Notes: a model not told the origin generated them from the sequence alone. Counted from the first letter of the stretch, positions 1 through 8,594 are shown. The stretch is 64,000 bases of DNA from Blautia schinkii DSM 10518 (GCA_000702025.1 JNKJ01000003.1:62001-126000), one strand, 5' to 3'. Translations and numbers: made by a program.

Positions 1-1156
1 AAGCTGCCATCTCTGTGGTAATCTCATATATTCTATCCTGCCCGGACTCCAGCGCCAGCCAATTGATAGCAGAGAGATTATTGTAAAGGAAATGTGGGTT
101 TATCTTTGCCTGCAGCAAATCTAATTCGATACCCTGACGTTCAATCTCCTTTGCATAAACCTGCCGGATAAGCTGCTTGATCCTGTTCATCATACCCTGC
201 AGGCTTTTTGCAAGAATGTCTACCTCTTCAATTTCAGACGGCTCTATGATTACATCGAAATCGCCTTTCTGGACCTCGTTTACCTCCGATACCAAGACCA
301 TCATATCTTTCAACAGAAGCTTGGAAAATATATGAACCGCAAGCCAGACCAAACACAGCACTGCAAAAATAATCAGCATGGGCGCAACAATACCTGTTCC
401 AAGGTTCTGTGAAAAATATCGTTTATCCACCTGATAGGTCACTGTCCAGCCTGAATTCCCCAATTCATCCGATCTCGCAAAGCCGCTATCAAAATCTTCC
501 TTTACATTTTTATATTCATAAAAAGAATCGCCCGCCTTGGAAAGGCTGATGTTGATAGGTGTATTCTGAAACACATTAAAGCTGCTTCTGAATATTCTGG
601 AATCAAGGTCTACCTTCATAATCCCCAATGTTTTAACAGGATAAGAGGTTTTGATCACTTTCGTAATGAAAAAACTGTCATTCTCAAACCACCAGCAGGT
701 TTCCTCTGACTGCATTGTTTTTTTGTACCAGGTTTCCTCTTTAACCTGGTCATCCAGATGAATCAGGTCATCCATAATATTGTATTTTTTCTCCGTATAA
801 ATACGCAGCTTTTTATAATACTGACTGGAAAGGACATTATTGTACAGCAGCGGTCCCACACTTTTTGCCGCGTTGGCCAGCTCCAGATATTTGCCGGTGT
901 CAATCTGCATAAACTCCTGTAACGTGTAATTACTTACCGCATAAATAATAGACCTTTCACACTGTTCCATTCTGTTTTTCAGATCAATCTCATTCTGGTC
1001 TATACTGTTATTTATCTCCAGCGTTTTCTCTTCTTTCACATAGCGGGCAGAGGAATAGAGGATAAAACTGCCAAGACATAAAACCGGAATCATGATGATT
1101 AAAATAAAGCCCTTTTTTAGCTGTCCCGCAAATGATTTCTTTTTTATCTTATCCAT
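1..1156 (-). CDS. YesM-like sensor histidine kinase (3' end cut by window edge)
   Basis: Membrane sensor kinase that should phosphorylate the response regulator encoded just upstream. I read it by translating the minus strand from the ATG at 1156. It has an N-terminal membrane segment (about residues 17-34), an extracytoplasmic sensor region of about 220 residues, a second membrane segment near 257-277, a HAMP-like linker, and the phospho-acceptor motif INPHFLYN near residue 350, which is typical of the His_kinase (PF06580) family. The HATPase domain lies beyond position 1. Only 3 bp separate its start from the stop of the regulator gene, so the two are co-transcribed with the regulator first. 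The ligand is unknown, but in Lachnospiraceae such pairs usually control carbohydrate transporters. Confidence 0.9.
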   Translation of the reverse strand, partial: MDKIKKKSFAGQLKKGFILIIMIPVLCLGSFILYSSARYVKEEKTLEINNSIDQNEIDLKNRMEQCERSIIYAVSNYTLQEFMQIDTGKYLELANAAKSVGPLLYNNVLSSQYYKKLRIYTEKKYNIMDDLIHLDDQVKEETWYKKTMQSEETCWWFENDSFFITKVIKTSYPVKTLGIMKVDLDSRIFRSSFNVFQNTPINISLSKAGDSFYEYKNVKEDFDSGFARSDELGNSGWTVTYQVDKRYFSQNLGTGIVAPMLIIFAVLCLVWLAVHIFSKLLLKDMMVLVSEVNEVQKGDFDVIIEPSEIEEVDILAKSLQGMMNRIKQLIRQVYAKEIERQGIELDLLQAKINPHFLYNNLSAINWLALESGQDRIYEITTEMAA

Positions 1157-1159
1157 TTA

Positions 1160-2680
1160 TCAATTCTTCTCCCGGAATTTAGCTGGGCTGCAGCCTTCAT
1201 TGGTGCGGAATAATGAAATAAAATAGGAAGTATTAAAGTATCCCACTCTCTCCGCTATGTCTCCAATCTTCATATTCGTGGTATTCAGTAATTGCTTCGC
1301 CTTCTCCATCCGATATCTGGAAATATATTTGACAAGATTCTCTCCTGTCTCCATTTTGAACAGTGAGCTTAAATAGGCCGCTGATATTCCTAATTTTTCT
1401 GCAAGCAGCGAGACAGAGAGTGTGCTGTTGCCGTACTCTTCGCTTATAATATCCTTGGCAAGCATCACCACCCGGTTCTCATCCCGGACTTCCTCCTGCT
1501 CCTGTTCAAATTCATGAATCAGGTACAGGGCTGCATCCTTAACCTCACGCAGGGACCGCGCGCCGTAAATATTCTCCACTATTTCCATCATGCGCTCCTC
1601 TTTATGAAGTGCTTCGCAGCATTTTTTTATAATTTCCGAAAAATTGTATTTAATATAAACAGAACTGAAGCCCATGTTTTCCTCCACATAATCAAAGGCT
1701 TTTTCAAATTCTGTCCTGATTCCCTCAAAATCCTTCAGCTTTGCATTGGTCAGAATCCTTTTAAAATAAATAGGAAGCATGTCCTTTTCTTTTTTCAGAA
1801 ACGCACCCTTATCCTCCACAAGGCAGATGCTCTCTGTAAGAAAGAACTGGTAATCCAACTGCTCCTTCATTTTTTCATACTCGGACTTTAACTGGCGGAC
1901 GCTGCAGCAGCACTTGCCCACTATGATCAAAAGCTCAGACTGGTATTTCTTTTTTGATATCTCAATCAAGCCCTCGCAGGCTGTCTCCACATCCTTTTTG
2001 TGCATTTTCTCCATGTGGGGAACCAACAAGAGGACCTGGGTATCGTCACGGTTAATGATAAGCGTACTATCCGGAAACTTTTCTTTAATCTCAAAGACGT
2101 AGTCATCCCAATATCTTGAAAACAGGTACAGATAGCTTGACAATATGACTGGGTAAACATCCTGTCCCCCGAATGCACTACGGTATGCCTCTTCTCCCTC
2201 CGCAGACTCTGATTCCAGATATCTGATAAGAGCACGCCCGGTTTTTTCATCAGATACCCTTTTCTGTGCTTCCTGCATTTTTTCATTCTGAAGTCTGCTG
2301 TTCTTCCGTTCTTCACAAACATGGAATACTTTTTGGAATAATTTCTGAAATTCCTCCAGACGTATAGGCTTTAAAAGATATTGAAGCACGCCTAAAGAAA
2401 TTGCATTCTGCGCATACTCGAATTCCCCGTACGCACTGTAAATAATGCAGACCGGGTCCCAGCCTCTTTTATGTACCTCTTCAATGAGCTCCATACCGGT
2501 CATAAACGGCATTTTAATGTCCGTCAGCAAAATGTCAATTTTCTTATCTTCAAAAACTTTAAGAGCTTCCTCACCATTACACGCCTGGTATATTTTCAAA
2601 TCATACTGATACCTGTGAATCAGCCTCTCGATACCTGTACGTTCGTTTCTCTCATCGTCCACAATTAATATACTGTACAT
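1160..2680 (-). CDS. YesN-like response regulator, receiver plus AraC DNA-binding domain
   Basis: Cytoplasmic transcription factor of 506 aa, partner of the kinase that follows 3 bp downstream. The receiver domain (about 1-120) keeps the acidic pair DD at 8-9, the phospho-acceptor Asp54 in LLTDIKMP and the conserved Lys105 in YLLKP. A long middle region (about 130-400) has no motif I recognise. The C-terminal 100 residues are a two-helix-turn-helix AraC domain ending in the usual GYFNTSYFISLFR and GCSPAKFR signatures. No target operon is visible next to it in this window; its targets may lie to the left of position 1. Confidence 0.93.
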   Translation of the reverse strand: MYSILIVDDERNERTGIERLIHRYQYDLKIYQACNGEEALKVFEDKKIDILLTDIKMPFMTGMELIEEVHKRGWDPVCIIYSAYGEFEYAQNAISLGVLQYLLKPIRLEEFQKLFQKVFHVCEERKNSRLQNEKMQEAQKRVSDEKTGRALIRYLESESAEGEEAYRSAFGGQDVYPVILSSYLYLFSRYWDDYVFEIKEKFPDSTLIINRDDTQVLLLVPHMEKMHKKDVETACEGLIEISKKKYQSELLIIVGKCCCSVRQLKSEYEKMKEQLDYQFFLTESICLVEDKGAFLKKEKDMLPIYFKRILTNAKLKDFEGIRTEFEKAFDYVEENMGFSSVYIKYNFSEIIKKCCEALHKEERMMEIVENIYGARSLREVKDAALYLIHEFEQEQEEVRDENRVVMLAKDIISEEYGNSTLSVSLLAEKLGISAAYLSSLFKMETGENLVKYISRYRMEKAKQLLNTTNMKIGDIAERVGYFNTSYFISLFRTNEGCSPAKFREKN

Positions 2681-2759
2681 TCTGCCACCATTTACTCTTT
2701 CTGCGTATCCTCACTATAATGCTTCCGGCAGTCAGCCGGGATTGTTGTATTATCATCAG

Positions 2760-2787
2760 TGTATACAGGGTTTAACTGAAAAGTCAA
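2760..2787 (-). promoter_or_regulatory. Putative sigma-A promoter of the yesN/yesM-like operon
   Basis: On the minus strand TTGACT is followed after 16 bp by TATACA, about 80 bp upstream of the regulator start. The leader between them contains a short CCGGC/GCCGG hairpin. Confidence 0.45.
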
Positions 2788-2801
2788 CATGTTTTTTATG
2801 C

Positions 2802-2830
2802 TTGAAATATGCGGCTCACTATGATATATT
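2802..2830 (+). promoter_or_regulatory. Promoter of antitoxin-like small RNA, copy 1
   Basis: TTGAAA, a 17-bp spacer and TATATT on the plus strand. The same hexamers and spacing recur in copy 2 although the spacer sequence differs, which supports a real promoter. Confidence 0.75.
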
Positions 2831-2836
2831 AAGAAT

Positions 2837-2928
2837 AGAAAAGGAGCAACCGCCCACAAAGTGGTTAGCCTCCCGTGTGAGCTATAAGCCTACCCGACTG
2901 CCAAGTACAAGGTAGGCTTATTTATTTT
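2837..2928 (+). ncRNA. Putative type I antitoxin RNA, copy 1
   Basis: A transcript from the TTGAAA/TATATT promoter would start near 2837 and end at a strong hairpin (TAAGCCTACC at 2884-2893 pairing with GGTAGGCTTA at 2911-2920) followed by TTTATTTT. The ~92-nt RNA is antisense to the 3' untranslated part of the convergent peptide gene, the arrangement seen in txpA/RatA and bsrG/SR4 of Bacillus. It also contains a CCAC-AAA-GTGG hairpin. Boundaries are predicted, not measured. Confidence 0.65.
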
Positions 2929-2935
2929 CGCTTAT

Positions 2936-3049
2936 TTATTTTCGCTTGTTTGTCCTATCTATGTAGGCACACCGAAGGCGTCCCTTGGGAAGCAGCGCAA
3001 TCAGAAAAGTTGCGAATAACATCAAATCGCTAAATGTAAACATCTCCAT
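2936..3049 (-). CDS. Small hydrophobic holin-like type I toxin peptide, copy 1 (37 aa)
   Basis: A 37-codon gene with one hydrophobic segment (about residues 4-20, core LMLFATFLIALL) and a basic tail ending in NKRK. It resembles the 'putative holin-like toxin' peptides (TxpA/BsrG group) that insert in the cell membrane. A strong GGGAGGTGG site precedes the ATG. An upstream GCCTCCC can pair with GGGAGGT and would hide the ribosome site, as known type I toxin mRNAs do. The peptide is identical in copy 2, with only three synonymous codon changes, so the reading frame is under selection. The mRNA runs towards the antisense RNA and overlaps it at the 3' end. Confidence 0.75.
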   Translation of the reverse strand: MEMFTFSDLMLFATFLIALLPKGRLRCAYIDRTNKRK

Positions 3050-3118
3050 TTGCACCACCTCCCCTCTTTTGCAAGTTTGGGAGGCTACCACCTTGTATCA
3101 CGATTACTCCATGGACAA

Positions 3119-3147
3119 AGTATAGCACATTACACATCCAAGAGCAA
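3119..3147 (-). promoter_or_regulatory. Promoter of toxin peptide, copy 1
   Basis: Minus strand TTGCTC, 17 bp, TATACT, with an extended TG two bases before the -10 box. The identical hexamers and spacing recur at 3541-3569 in otherwise unrelated sequence. Confidence 0.75.
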
Positions 3148-3239
3148 TTTGTTCTTTTCTTTTGCTTGTTTTCTGTTACCGTATTACCGTATTTTCTTCT
3201 ATATACGGGTTTATTTCAAAGCTTAGCAAATTTTTTTCC

Positions 3240-3268
3240 TTGAAATATTCCTCTCACTATGATATATT
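3240..3268 (+). promoter_or_regulatory. Promoter of antitoxin-like small RNA, copy 2
   Basis: TTGAAA, 17-bp spacer, TATATT, as in copy 1. Confidence 0.75.
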
Positions 3269-3274
3269 AAGAAT

Positions 3275-3366
3275 AGAAAAGGAGCAACCGCCCACAAAGT
3301 GGTTAGCCTCGGTATAGCAATAAACCTACCCGACGGTCAAGTACAAGGTAGGCTTATTTATTTTCG
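3275..3366 (+). ncRNA. Putative type I antitoxin RNA, copy 2
   Basis: Predicted ~92-nt RNA ending at a hairpin (TAAACCTACC at 3321-3330 with GGTAGGCTTA at 3347-3356, one mismatch) and a T-rich tail. The loop and the segment before the hairpin differ from copy 1, so each RNA may act preferentially on its own toxin mRNA. That last point is inference. Confidence 0.65.
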
Positions 3367-3471
3367 CTTGTTTGTCCTATCTATGTAGGCACACCGAAGG
3401 CGTCCCTTGGGAAGCAATGCAATCAGAAAAGTTGCGAATAGCATCAAATCGCTAAATGTAAACATCTCCAT
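3358..3471 (-). CDS. Small hydrophobic holin-like type I toxin peptide, copy 2 (37 aa)
   Basis: Encodes exactly the same 37-residue peptide as copy 1. The three base changes inside the frame (Leu TTA/CTA, Ala GCG/GCA, Leu CTG/TTG) are all silent. It has the same GGGAGGTGG ribosome site and the same upstream CCTCCC that could mask it. The frame stops at the same TAA next to the antisense RNA terminator. Confidence 0.75.
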   Translation of the reverse strand: MEMFTFSDLMLFATFLIALLPKGRLRCAYIDRTNKRK

Positions 3472-3540
3472 TTGCACCACCTCCCCTCTTTTGCAAGTTT
3501 GGGAGGCTACCACCTTGTATCACGATTACTCCTTAAGAAA

Positions 3541-3569
3541 AGTATATTACAATAATGTATCAAGAGCAA
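3541..3569 (-). promoter_or_regulatory. Promoter of toxin peptide, copy 2
   Basis: Minus strand TTGCTC, 17 bp, TATACT. Confidence 0.75.
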
Positions 3570-3610
3570 TTTATTCTCGAAATATTGCAACATGAATTAC
3601 AAAATGCTTA

Positions 3611-3642
3611 AAGGCCCCGGTTTACAAACAAACCGAGGCCTT
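3611..3642 (-). terminator. Hairpin terminator after the larA-led operon
   Basis: AAGGCCTCGGTTT and AAACCGGGGCCTT form a 13-bp stem with a 6-nt loop just past the stop of the 592-aa gene. The following T tract (TAAGCATTTTG) is weak. Confidence 0.6.
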
Positions 3643-3655
3643 AAAGTATTTATCC

Positions 3656-5434
3656 CTATATCATTCGCTCACTTATACTAACAGCCAGCTTTCCAAGCCG
3701 CACGGCCGCAGCCTTCGGGCCGGGGATTCCGGCGGTGATATAAGCCGCCTTTTCCGCTTCCGCCGCAGCCTCTTCCACAGGTGCATACTCAAGAATAGCA
3801 GCCGCGGCCGCCGGAACAACAACATTAAGTATCTCACATCCTGAAAGAGCCAAATCAGAGGTTGCCGGCGCCACATAAGGAACAGCCCATGCCAAGTCCT
3901 TATATTCCCCCATAGAAACCTTAGGAATAACGTCATCTACAAAATGTTCAAGATGTGCCTGTCTGCCGTTTACTGTTACATCCACATTAATAAGCGGGTC
4001 AAAGGCAAAGTATTTCTGCACCAGCTTCGAAGTTCTTCTCGCAGCATTACCGATTTTTGTAAATTTAATGGAAACCTCATCTCCTGATGCCTTTTTCCAC
4101 CATTTTCCGGTGTATTCCTCCACCATAGCTACACGCTCATCATCTAATGCTTTTACTATTTCTGCCAAGATTTTACCATCCTTAAGCATTTCAAAGGTGA
4201 ATTTTGTTTTATCATAAATTACTCTTGTAACCAAAGGCAAGGTTGCTTCCATCAGAAGTTTTGTCACCGGACCGCCGCGAAGGGCTGAAGCTTTGCTGGA
4301 TACAATCCAGATAGCAAATGCTGCGGATTCCGGATTTACCGTATCCTCTGTTCTGTCTTTTACAATGGCAGAGCCCAATTCCCGGGAATCCCAGCCTGCA
4401 GTCAGCCCGCGCATTGCCGGGATAATATAGCAAGTCATATGCCCCAAAGGGGAATTATGCGGTGCTCCAGACCCGCCGCAGATGCGCTCCTTAAAGCAGG
4501 AGAAAATTTCAACAAAAGACATCATTCCAACTACAGAAGGACCACCGATATCTTTTAATATAAGCCCTACATCACCAACCAAATGTGCCGTATCATACTC
4601 TTCTCCAGTCACACGCATATGGAGCTTTTCAGGCAGCCCCGCGGTTTCAGCGGCTGCCTTTCCAACCAGATAAGCAGAACTGGTCCTGCCATAGGTTCCG
4701 GCAGATTCCGGCACCTCTGCATCAGGATGAATGATTTCCAAAATAGCAGCCGCGCCAAGTACAGCCGCCTGAAATGCATTTCCACGAATCCCCACTCCGC
4801 GCATGGCTTTCAGCATTGCCTCTGTACCAATTCTTGCACCGTTTTTTGCTACCTCCGGCCAGATATAATCCTCACCTAGAGCGCTGTGACCATAGATTGC
4901 ACCCGCCACATTTGCCGGAATATCACCGCCGTCAATAGGAGAAAGTTTTCCTTCCTCTGCCGCCTTATAGATTGCCTGAACAGCCGGAAAAGCAGATATC
5001 TTGCTGTTCATTTTGGAAGTAGGAATAGCACTTACACCACATCTGTCCACCCCCGCAAGCATTCTGGCTGTAGCCCCCAGCTTCCTATTCCCTGCCGGTA
5101 TTCCAACCTGTGCCGCAGCACCTGCAAGGTACATGATGCAGGCAGTAATAAGCGCTGCATTTGCACTGTCAGCGCCCGCACTTTTTGCTGCCTTTATAGC
5201 TTTATCCATAATATCGTCTACCGGCAGACGGCGGGCGTTTGCAAATTTTATCTCAATACTTTCACCCCGAAGAAGTTCTTCTGTAATCACATTTACTACT
5301 GAAAACATGGCAAGGTTAACCATACCATGCCCTCCGGCCAATGCTTCTATTCTGTCGCTGGTCAAATTGTCGATACTTGACAGTGCAGCCGCCTGAACAG
5401 AGGCATGTACATTACAAAATCCAATATTGTTCAT
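3656..5434 (-). CDS. Unrecognised 592-aa protein of the nickel-pincer cluster, paralogue A
   Basis: I do not recognise the family. It is Ala/Gly rich, without signal peptide or clear membrane helices, so probably a soluble enzyme. Motifs shared with the paralogue at 16766-18547 include GGHG (34-37), GIPAGNRKLGAT, SAIPTSKMNSKISAFPAV, YGHSALGED, EIIHPDAEVPE, YGRT, EYDTA, GLILKDIG and GPVTKLL. The His, Asp, Glu and Lys in these blocks are candidate active-site or metal ligands. I chose the ATG at 5434, which follows the larC2 stop by one base, has an AGAGGAGAG ribosome site and aligns with the paralogue's MNN start; a longer frame would add 23 residues inside larC2. It is the last gene of the larA-led operon. 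It does not look like LarE (no PP-loop) or like serine dehydratase. Function unknown, but its place implies a role in the same hydroxyacid pathway or in its cofactor. Confidence 0.9.
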   Translation of the reverse strand: MNNIGFCNVHASVQAAALSSIDNLTSDRIEALAGGHGMVNLAMFSVVNVITEELLRGESIEIKFANARRLPVDDIMDKAIKAAKSAGADSANAALITACIMYLAGAAAQVGIPAGNRKLGATARMLAGVDRCGVSAIPTSKMNSKISAFPAVQAIYKAAEEGKLSPIDGGDIPANVAGAIYGHSALGEDYIWPEVAKNGARIGTEAMLKAMRGVGIRGNAFQAAVLGAAAILEIIHPDAEVPESAGTYGRTSSAYLVGKAAAETAGLPEKLHMRVTGEEYDTAHLVGDVGLILKDIGGPSVVGMMSFVEIFSCFKERICGGSGAPHNSPLGHMTCYIIPAMRGLTAGWDSRELGSAIVKDRTEDTVNPESAAFAIWIVSSKASALRGGPVTKLLMEATLPLVTRVIYDKTKFTFEMLKDGKILAEIVKALDDERVAMVEEYTGKWWKKASGDEVSIKFTKIGNAARRTSKLVQKYFAFDPLINVDVTVNGRQAHLEHFVDDVIPKVSMGEYKDLAWAVPYVAPATSDLALSGCEILNVVVPAAAAAILEYAPVEEAAAEAEKAAYITAGIPGPKAAAVRLGKLAVSISERMI

Positions 5435-5435
5435 T

Positions 5436-5948
5436 TCATCTCTCCTCTTGAATGATATAGATTGATTCATTTTGTTCCAAAAGCTGTGTGAGTATCTTTC
5501 CACAATCTACCAGAGAAACTTCATACCCTCTCTCCTTCAGGAGCTCTTTCATTCTTGCACAGCTTCTATGCTCCGGGCGGAGGGAAACACACTCTCCATG
5601 AGCCACTTTTCCCTCTAGCTCCATATCGACAGCGAAATCCCTGCCCTGAATCTGTATCTGTTTCTTCACATAATCCACCGCAAGATGACGGTGCTCTGTG
5701 GAAATTCTATGCCAGCCTGTGACCTTCAGTTCCCTTATTAAAACCCTTTCCACTGCCTCCGCATAATCTTCTTTTGTATCAATCAAAAAGATATAACCCG
5801 GCCTGTTTTTCTTGGTCACCGTGGGAATCACCTGTACATTGCAGGCCCCTGCTTCGTATAAATAATCAATAACACTTCCCAATATTTCTCCCGGCAAATG
5901 GTCTGCCTGTACATACAAAATCACACCGTTTTTACTGTAGATCTGCAT
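5436..5948 (-). CDS. larC2: LarC2: C-terminal half of nickel-pincer cofactor cyclometallase LarC
   Basis: Cytoplasmic protein of 170 aa that matches the C-terminal part of LarC, the CTP-dependent enzyme inserting nickel into the pincer nucleotide (NPN) cofactor of LarA. The signature runs PGEILGSVIDYLYEAGA (about 19-35) and KKNRPGY (46-52), equivalent to the D-x-x-GE-hLG and KKNRP motifs of LarC. In Lactobacillus plantarum larC1 and larC2 are adjacent and joined by a frameshift; here the N-terminal half is a separate gene 9 kb away at 15125-15901. It starts 9 bp after the NhaC-type gene and its TGA is one base before the next ATG. The assignment is from motif memory, with no search run. Confidence 0.85.
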   Translation of the reverse strand: MQIYSKNGVILYVQADHLPGEILGSVIDYLYEAGACNVQVIPTVTKKNRPGYIFLIDTKEDYAEAVERVLIRELKVTGWHRISTEHRHLAVDYVKKQIQIQGRDFAVDMELEGKVAHGECVSLRPEHRSCARMKELLKERGYEVSLVDCGKILTQLLEQNESIYIIQEER

Positions 5949-5957
5949 AAACCTTCA

Positions 5958-7286
5958 TCACCCTTTTTCTTCCTTTGTCCGCAGCAAACCGAACTGAATG
6001 GTAACTACCACTGCTATGAGCAGAAACAGCGGATAAAACTCATACTTGAGCACATCCAGGTAATCACAGCCCGCAGCCTCCTGCACCATAAGCATACAAG
6101 TTCCATGGGGCACGATCATAGCACCAAGGCATGCACCTATATCCAGAAGGCTCGCCAGTCTCTTGGGTGCGATTTTATATCTGCCCCCAAGTTCATTTGC
6201 AATCGGGGCATTAATGATAATGGCAAGCACGTTGTTTGCAATGATACCAGACAGCACCGTAGGGAAAAGCCCGATAATATATTCACAGCTTTTGCGGCTC
6301 TTAATGCCCTTTTTCGCCACACCTACCAGCCAGTCAATGCCTCCGTAATGGCGCACCAGACCAATCATACCGGAAATCATCATAGCAAATACTGCCAGCC
6401 AGAACATTCCTTCCATACCGGAGCCAATTCCCTGCGCCCATTCAAATACCGTAGCCGTTCCCGCAAAAAGTCCGATAACGCAGGATAATCCCATACCAAT
6501 CGTAAGAACAAGAATTACATCAAGCCCTGCCACTGCCATCACCAACACTGCAATATAAGGAATAATGGTAACCAGATTGTACTCTCCGATTTCAGCCATC
6601 TGTGAAGCCCCGCTGTTCAGCCCTACAATGCCATAGACCACACAAGCCAGCACGGCCGCGGGTATGGCTATGAGGAAATTCATGCGGAACTTATCCTTCA
6701 TTTCCGCACCGACACCTTTTGTCGCACAGATTGTAGTATCCGAAATCATAGATAGGTTATCTCCAAAGGTAGCTCCGGTGAGTACTGCCGCCGCGGCCAC
6801 ACCAAGATTTACCCCTGTCCCCTGTGCCAATGCTACGGCGACCGGCGCCATAACGCTGACTGTCCCCATAGACGTACCGATACATGTGGAGACAATGGCG
6901 CACATAGCAAAAATTCCAGGAATTAAAAGCTGCGGAGGGATTAGAGACGCTCCCAGATTTACCATAGAATCCTTTCCACCGATTGCCGCACAGGAGCCTG
7001 CAAAGCCTCCTGCTAAAAGTACAATAAGGCTCAGTGTCATTACTCCAGGTGCCCCAGCACTATGATAATAAATTTCCGCCTTGTCTGCAAGCTTCTTGTC
7101 ACGTTCAAAGAATATCAAGCCGACTAAAATTCCTGCCATTACCGCTACATAACGCGGCATTACATTAAACGGCTTTTCCACACCCTGAAGCGTAAAAAAC
7201 ACTCCACAGCCAACATATAAAACCAAAAACACACCAATAGGAATCAGTGCCTTTGCCCCATATTTTTTGTTTTCTTCTCCGTTCAT
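5958..7286 (-). CDS. NhaC-family Na+/H+ or organic-acid antiporter
   Basis: Polytopic membrane protein of 442 aa with about 11-12 hydrophobic segments and the NhaC-family pattern (TGATFGDNLSMISDTTICATKGVGA near 180, SGIIANNVLAIIINAPIANEL near 345). The family includes Na+/H+ antiporters and MleN, which exchanges malate/H+ for lactate/Na+. Inside an operon for 2-hydroxyacid metabolism, uptake or exchange of an organic acid is at least as likely as plain pH control. It has a strong AGGAGGAG site before the ATG. It lies between the PLP enzyme gene and larC2. Confidence 0.85.
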   Translation of the reverse strand: MNGEENKKYGAKALIPIGVFLVLYVGCGVFFTLQGVEKPFNVMPRYVAVMAGILVGLIFFERDKKLADKAEIYYHSAGAPGVMTLSLIVLLAGGFAGSCAAIGGKDSMVNLGASLIPPQLLIPGIFAMCAIVSTCIGTSMGTVSVMAPVAVALAQGTGVNLGVAAAAVLTGATFGDNLSMISDTTICATKGVGAEMKDKFRMNFLIAIPAAVLACVVYGIVGLNSGASQMAEIGEYNLVTIIPYIAVLVMAVAGLDVILVLTIGMGLSCVIGLFAGTATVFEWAQGIGSGMEGMFWLAVFAMMISGMIGLVRHYGGIDWLVGVAKKGIKSRKSCEYIIGLFPTVLSGIIANNVLAIIINAPIANELGGRYKIAPKRLASLLDIGACLGAMIVPHGTCMLMVQEAAGCDYLDVLKYEFYPLFLLIAVVVTIQFGLLRTKEEKG

Positions 7287-7336
7287 ATTCTCCTCCTTTG
7301 TAAACTCTCTTCGCTGTTTTCTTCATAATGGGCAGC

Positions 7337-8530
7337 TTACTTTTTCATGTACTCATCCAGCGCAGCTTTCATCCGCTGCAGCCCTTCTTCGATATAACGA
7401 GTGGGGCAGGCGAGGTTCCATCTCTCAAAACCAATACCCTCGTCTCCGAAAATGTAACCATCATCAAAAAACAGCTGAGCCTTTACTCGCAGAATTTCCG
7501 CCAATTCTTTATAAGGAATACCCAAATGATTGAAGTCCATCCACAAAAGATATGTGCCCTCCAATGGTGTAATAACAACCTCCGGAAACTCCATTTTCAT
7601 GAACTCTTCAATCATTTTTCTATTTGTATCAATCACCTCAAGGCACTGGCTCAGCCACGCTTCACACTCGCTATATGCGATACGGTTTGCCTCATAGCCG
7701 AGAATATTACACTTTGGATTGGTCATCTCTGTCAGCAGAACCCCATAAAATTTGTCATAAAGCTCTTTGTCCGGTATAATGATATTTGAATTCTGAAGCC
7801 CCGCCAGATTAAAGGTCTTGCTCGGTGCCGTACAGATAACTGAATAGTGTGCCAGCTCCTCATTGATACCGGCAAAAACATAGTGATGATATCCCGGCAT
7901 AACAATATCAAAATGTATTTCATCTGAACATATTACAACATCATTGTCTATGCAGATTCGTCCCATCTTCAGCAATTCTTCCTTTGTCCAAACCCTCCCG
8001 CAGGGGTTATGAGGACTGCAGAGAATAAACAGCTTCGTATCCGAACGTGCTGCTTTTTCCTCAAAATCCGCCCAGTCTATCTCATATCTGCCATCACGGC
8101 TAATGAGCGAGGAACACACACGCTTGCGCTTATTCATATCAATTGCCGCATACATAGGATAGTAGGATGGTGTGAGCAGCAGAACACCCTCTCCCGGCTC
8201 GGTATATGCTTTAACCGCAGTAAAAAATGCCTTGATAATTCCCGGTGTACGGATGATCCACTCCCTTTTAATCTCCCATCCATGCTTTCTTTTCATCCAT
8301 CCCAAAATAGCGTCATAATATTCTTCTGTAGGATCAGCATAACCCAGGATGTAGCTGTCGATATACTTTTTTAAGCCCTCCTTAATCTCAGGAGCGTTTT
8401 CGAATTCCATATCGGCAACCGAAAATGGTACGATATCCCCGCTGAAATCCGGCAGTACCTTATGAATTTCATTCCATTTGGCAGAGCCTACATGATAACG
8501 AGGGTTCACAGATGTAAAATTATACTTCAT
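7337..8530 (-). CDS. MalY/PatB-type PLP enzyme (C-S beta-lyase or aminotransferase)
   Basis: Fold-type I PLP enzyme of 397 aa, cytoplasmic. The Schiff-base lysine lies in APSKTFNLAGLQNSN (near residue 235); upstream CSPHNPCGRVWTKEEL and the VICSDEIHFDI block bind PLP. This pattern is that of MalY/PatB, which cleave cystathionine and other C-S bonds and are often annotated as class I/II aminotransferases. In this operon it may supply or remove the amino-acid counterpart of the hydroxyacid (for instance by beta-elimination or transamination); that is inference. The start has AAGGAAGGAA about 12 bp ahead. Confidence 0.85.
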   Translation of the reverse strand: MKYNFTSVNPRYHVGSAKWNEIHKVLPDFSGDIVPFSVADMEFENAPEIKEGLKKYIDSYILGYADPTEEYYDAILGWMKRKHGWEIKREWIIRTPGIIKAFFTAVKAYTEPGEGVLLLTPSYYPMYAAIDMNKRKRVCSSLISRDGRYEIDWADFEEKAARSDTKLFILCSPHNPCGRVWTKEELLKMGRICIDNDVVICSDEIHFDIVMPGYHHYVFAGINEELAHYSVICTAPSKTFNLAGLQNSNIIIPDKELYDKFYGVLLTEMTNPKCNILGYEANRIAYSECEAWLSQCLEVIDTNRKMIEEFMKMEFPEVVITPLEGTYLLWMDFNHLGIPYKELAEILRVKAQLFFDDGYIFGDEGIGFERWNLACPTRYIEEGLQRMKAALDEYMKK

Positions 8531-8594
8531 ATTTTCCGTAATTCCTTCCTTATAGGTGCTGAAACCTGTTATATATTCTATCTATCTGCATTTT

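Larger units (their letters stand above)
2801..3110. repeat. Tandem duplicated toxin-antitoxin cassette, copy 1
   Basis: About 300 bp here are repeated almost identically at 3239-3532. This copy has an extra 14-bp internal duplication near 2927-2944. Conservation stops sharply on both sides: the stretch between the copies (3111-3238) is not repeated, apart from the toxin promoter hexamers. Confidence 0.9.
3239..3532. repeat. Tandem duplicated toxin-antitoxin cassette, copy 2
   Basis: Second copy of the cassette described at 2801-3110. Differences cluster in the small RNA 5' part (3309-3325) and in three silent toxin codons. Confidence 0.9.

Noticed and set aside
3407-3595. A 62-codon plus-strand frame across the second toxin cassette
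   Set aside because: It runs antisense to the toxin gene and is not preserved in copy 1; the minus-strand peptide is the conserved frame.
3656-5434. Assigning the 592-aa protein as L-serine dehydratase alpha or cysteine desulfidase
   Set aside because: General Ala/Gly richness is similar, but I could not find the iron-sulfur cysteine pattern or the conserved blocks of that family.
5435-5503. A longer N-terminus (23 more residues) for the 592-aa protein
   Set aside because: It would overlap larC2, and the paralogue aligns exactly from the MNN start, which has its own ribosome site.
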